Assembly: GCA_946647055.1 (NCBI GenBank)
Contig: CAMPCT010000133.1
Span: 1-6,177, forward strand
Direction of reading: 5' to 3'
Length of the DNA: 6,177 nucleotides
DNA from: an uncultured Atopobium sp.
Lineage (GTDB): Bacteria; Actinomycetota; Coriobacteriia; Coriobacteriales; Atopobiaceae
The position numbers were made by a program, and so were the translations under genes. The notes beneath the pieces were generated by a model, which was given only the letters and a program-made list of their open reading frames with translations, was not told where the DNA came from and did no database searches. How positions within the stretch are numbered: the first letter of the stretch is position 1; each line of letters begins with the position of its first letter. Below are positions 5,186 to 6,177 of the stretch, one piece after another.

Positions 5186-6177
5186 CTAGGTCAGGATGGC
5201 CTTGTACTCGTCCTCGTGGCGCAGGAGCGCTATGTAGCCGTCCAGCTCCGCGAGGAAGCCGTCTATCTTGTTGGCGCCCTTGCCCTCCTTCTTGTCGGGC
5301 AGGATGTTGAGGTTCGAGTCGTATATCGCCATGACGTTCATGCGGCACCAGCGGTTGATGGGGTGCGCGTCGTCCACGAACCTCCCCTGCTGGTAGTCCG
5401 CGCGGATGCGGTACATCGGGTCGGAGAGCGTCTTGGTGCCCTGTATGACCGCCTCGCAGCGCTCCTTGCCCACCATTTGCTCAAGCAGCTCGCGGTCGCC
5501 CCCGAGGATGTGCCACGGGTCGTAGCCGACCGCGAAGGTGTAGATGCCGTGCTCGTCGCGCAGCTCGTTGATGAACTCCGAGAGCACCGACGCGGGCACC
5601 ACGTTGCCGGGCACCACGCGCAGGAGCCCCTGGTCGCGCCACAGCCTGTAGGGCGCGTGGTCCTTGGTGGCCTTGTCGCCCTTGGTCTCCTGCGCGTCGA
5701 ACTTCGTCTCGGGCATCCAGTACATGCTCGTCTCGTAGATGTGCGGGTCGAAGATTGGCGCCTTGGTCTTGGGGTCCCTCCTTATGTTGCCGTCCTCGTC
5801 GCGCTCGGGCCGCATGCAGAGCACCTGCGCCGCCGCGAGGTCGACCGACTGCGCGTAGTCGAAGCCGATTATGCAGTAGCGGAAGCCCGCGTTCCAGAAG
5901 TCGAAGCGCTCGTCGCTGCCCGACTCCTCCCACGTGAGCCACGCCGAGGAGCTGTTCTGCGGGACGTTGAAGTCCTTGGTGAGCACGGTCGGGCGGAACG
6001 TCGGCTCGTTGGACGCGCGCTGCACGAAGCCGCGCAGCGTGTCGATGGACTTGATGGTGCCCAGCCCTGGGTTGGCCTTGTACCAGCACTCCTCGTCGTG
6101 CATCCAGTCGTCCGTGCGGTCCAGCTCCCAGATGAACGGGATGAAGCGGTCGTCCTCTATCTCCCCGTCCAGCCAGC
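5186..6177 (-). CDS. terL: Terminase large subunit, C-terminal (nuclease) part
   Basis: This is the last 329 residues of the packaging motor subunit that cuts concatemeric DNA and, through its missing N-terminal ATPase part, pumps it into the prohead. The frame stays open to the right edge, so the gene is cut by the window. The internal ATG at 6103 is not the start, because the codons before it read WLDGEIEDDRFIPFIWELDR, a typical Terminase_1-family stretch. Then come ECWYKANPGLGTIKSIDTLR (about 29-48) and the RNase H-like nuclease: CIIGFDYAQSVDLAA (about 101-115) with a likely metal-binding Asp at about 106, AVGYDPWHI (215-223), and the final NKIDGFLAELDGYIAL block (302-317) with an Asp at about 305. 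The ATPase Walker motifs lie outside the window. The TAG stop at 5186-5188 is followed by the AT-rich gap rather than directly by the portal gene. Confidence 0.95.
   Translation of the reverse strand, partial: WLDGEIEDDRFIPFIWELDRTDDWMHDEECWYKANPGLGTIKSIDTLRGFVQRASNEPTFRPTVLTKDFNVPQNSSSAWLTWEESGSDERFDFWNAGFRYCIIGFDYAQSVDLAAAQVLCMRPERDEDGNIRRDPKTKAPIFDPHIYETSMYWMPETKFDAQETKGDKATKDHAPYRLWRDQGLLRVVPGNVVPASVLSEFINELRDEHGIYTFAVGYDPWHILGGDRELLEQMVGKERCEAVIQGTKTLSDPMYRIRADYQQGRFVDDAHPINRWCRMNVMAIYDSNLNILPDKKEGKGANKIDGFLAELDGYIALLRHEDEYKAILT

Noticed and set aside
5481..6089. 202-codon minus-strand frame inside the terminase gene
   Set aside because: It is an Arg/Ala-rich alternate-frame reading of a region where the terminase nuclease motifs are clear.
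1..6177. CRISPR array, tRNA, insertion sequence, att site, or a defence or other new system
   Set aside because: No repeat-spacer pattern, cloverleaf-like stretch, transposase, terminal inverted repeats or unexplained gene cluster was seen. Every gene but one small protein fits a known phage morphogenesis role.

Overview
The window is a late structural (head and neck) gene block of a tailed phage or prophage. Every supported gene lies on the minus strand, so transcription reads from right to left. The gene order is that of an HK97-type siphovirus morphogenesis module: terminase large subunit (C-terminal part, cut by the right edge), portal, prohead protease, major capsid protein, a small basic protein, gp6-like head-tail connector, head closure protein, HK97 gp10-like neck protein, tail terminator/completion protein, and major tail protein (N-terminal part, cut by the left edge). 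All functional calls come from reading the translated proteins and from gene order; no database search was run.

The DNA is GC-rich with strong GC bias at third codon positions, which also produces long spurious reading frames on the plus strand and in other minus frames. Ribosome sites are canonical (AGGAGG type), and several are fused to the stop codon of the gene before. The host is therefore probably a high-GC bacterium that uses Shine-Dalgarno initiation. A high-GC gut actinobacterium such as a member of the Coriobacteriia would fit, but this is a guess from composition and protein style. No integrase, repressor, tRNA, att site or host gene is present, so prophage and free phage cannot be told apart.

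Layout: 5186-6177 holds the terminase nuclease half. 5042-5185 is the only sizeable non-coding gap. It holds an AT-rich patch (about 32% GC by hand count over 5094-5180) with a near-perfect 12-bp direct repeat and an inverted repeat, then a minus-strand intrinsic terminator directly before the portal gene. From 5041 to 1 the genes are packed with gaps of at most 17 bp or with overlaps of 4, 8 and 38 bp, as expected of one translationally coupled operon.

How the genes work together: terminase cuts and pumps DNA through the portal ring into a prohead built from the major capsid protein, whose N-terminal delta domain probably replaces a separate scaffold and is removed by the protease. The connector, head closure and gp10-like proteins build the neck. 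The tail terminator caps the tail tube, which is made of the major tail protein.

I found no sign of a new biological system. The most unusual point is the terminator and AT-rich repeat region between the terminase and portal genes.
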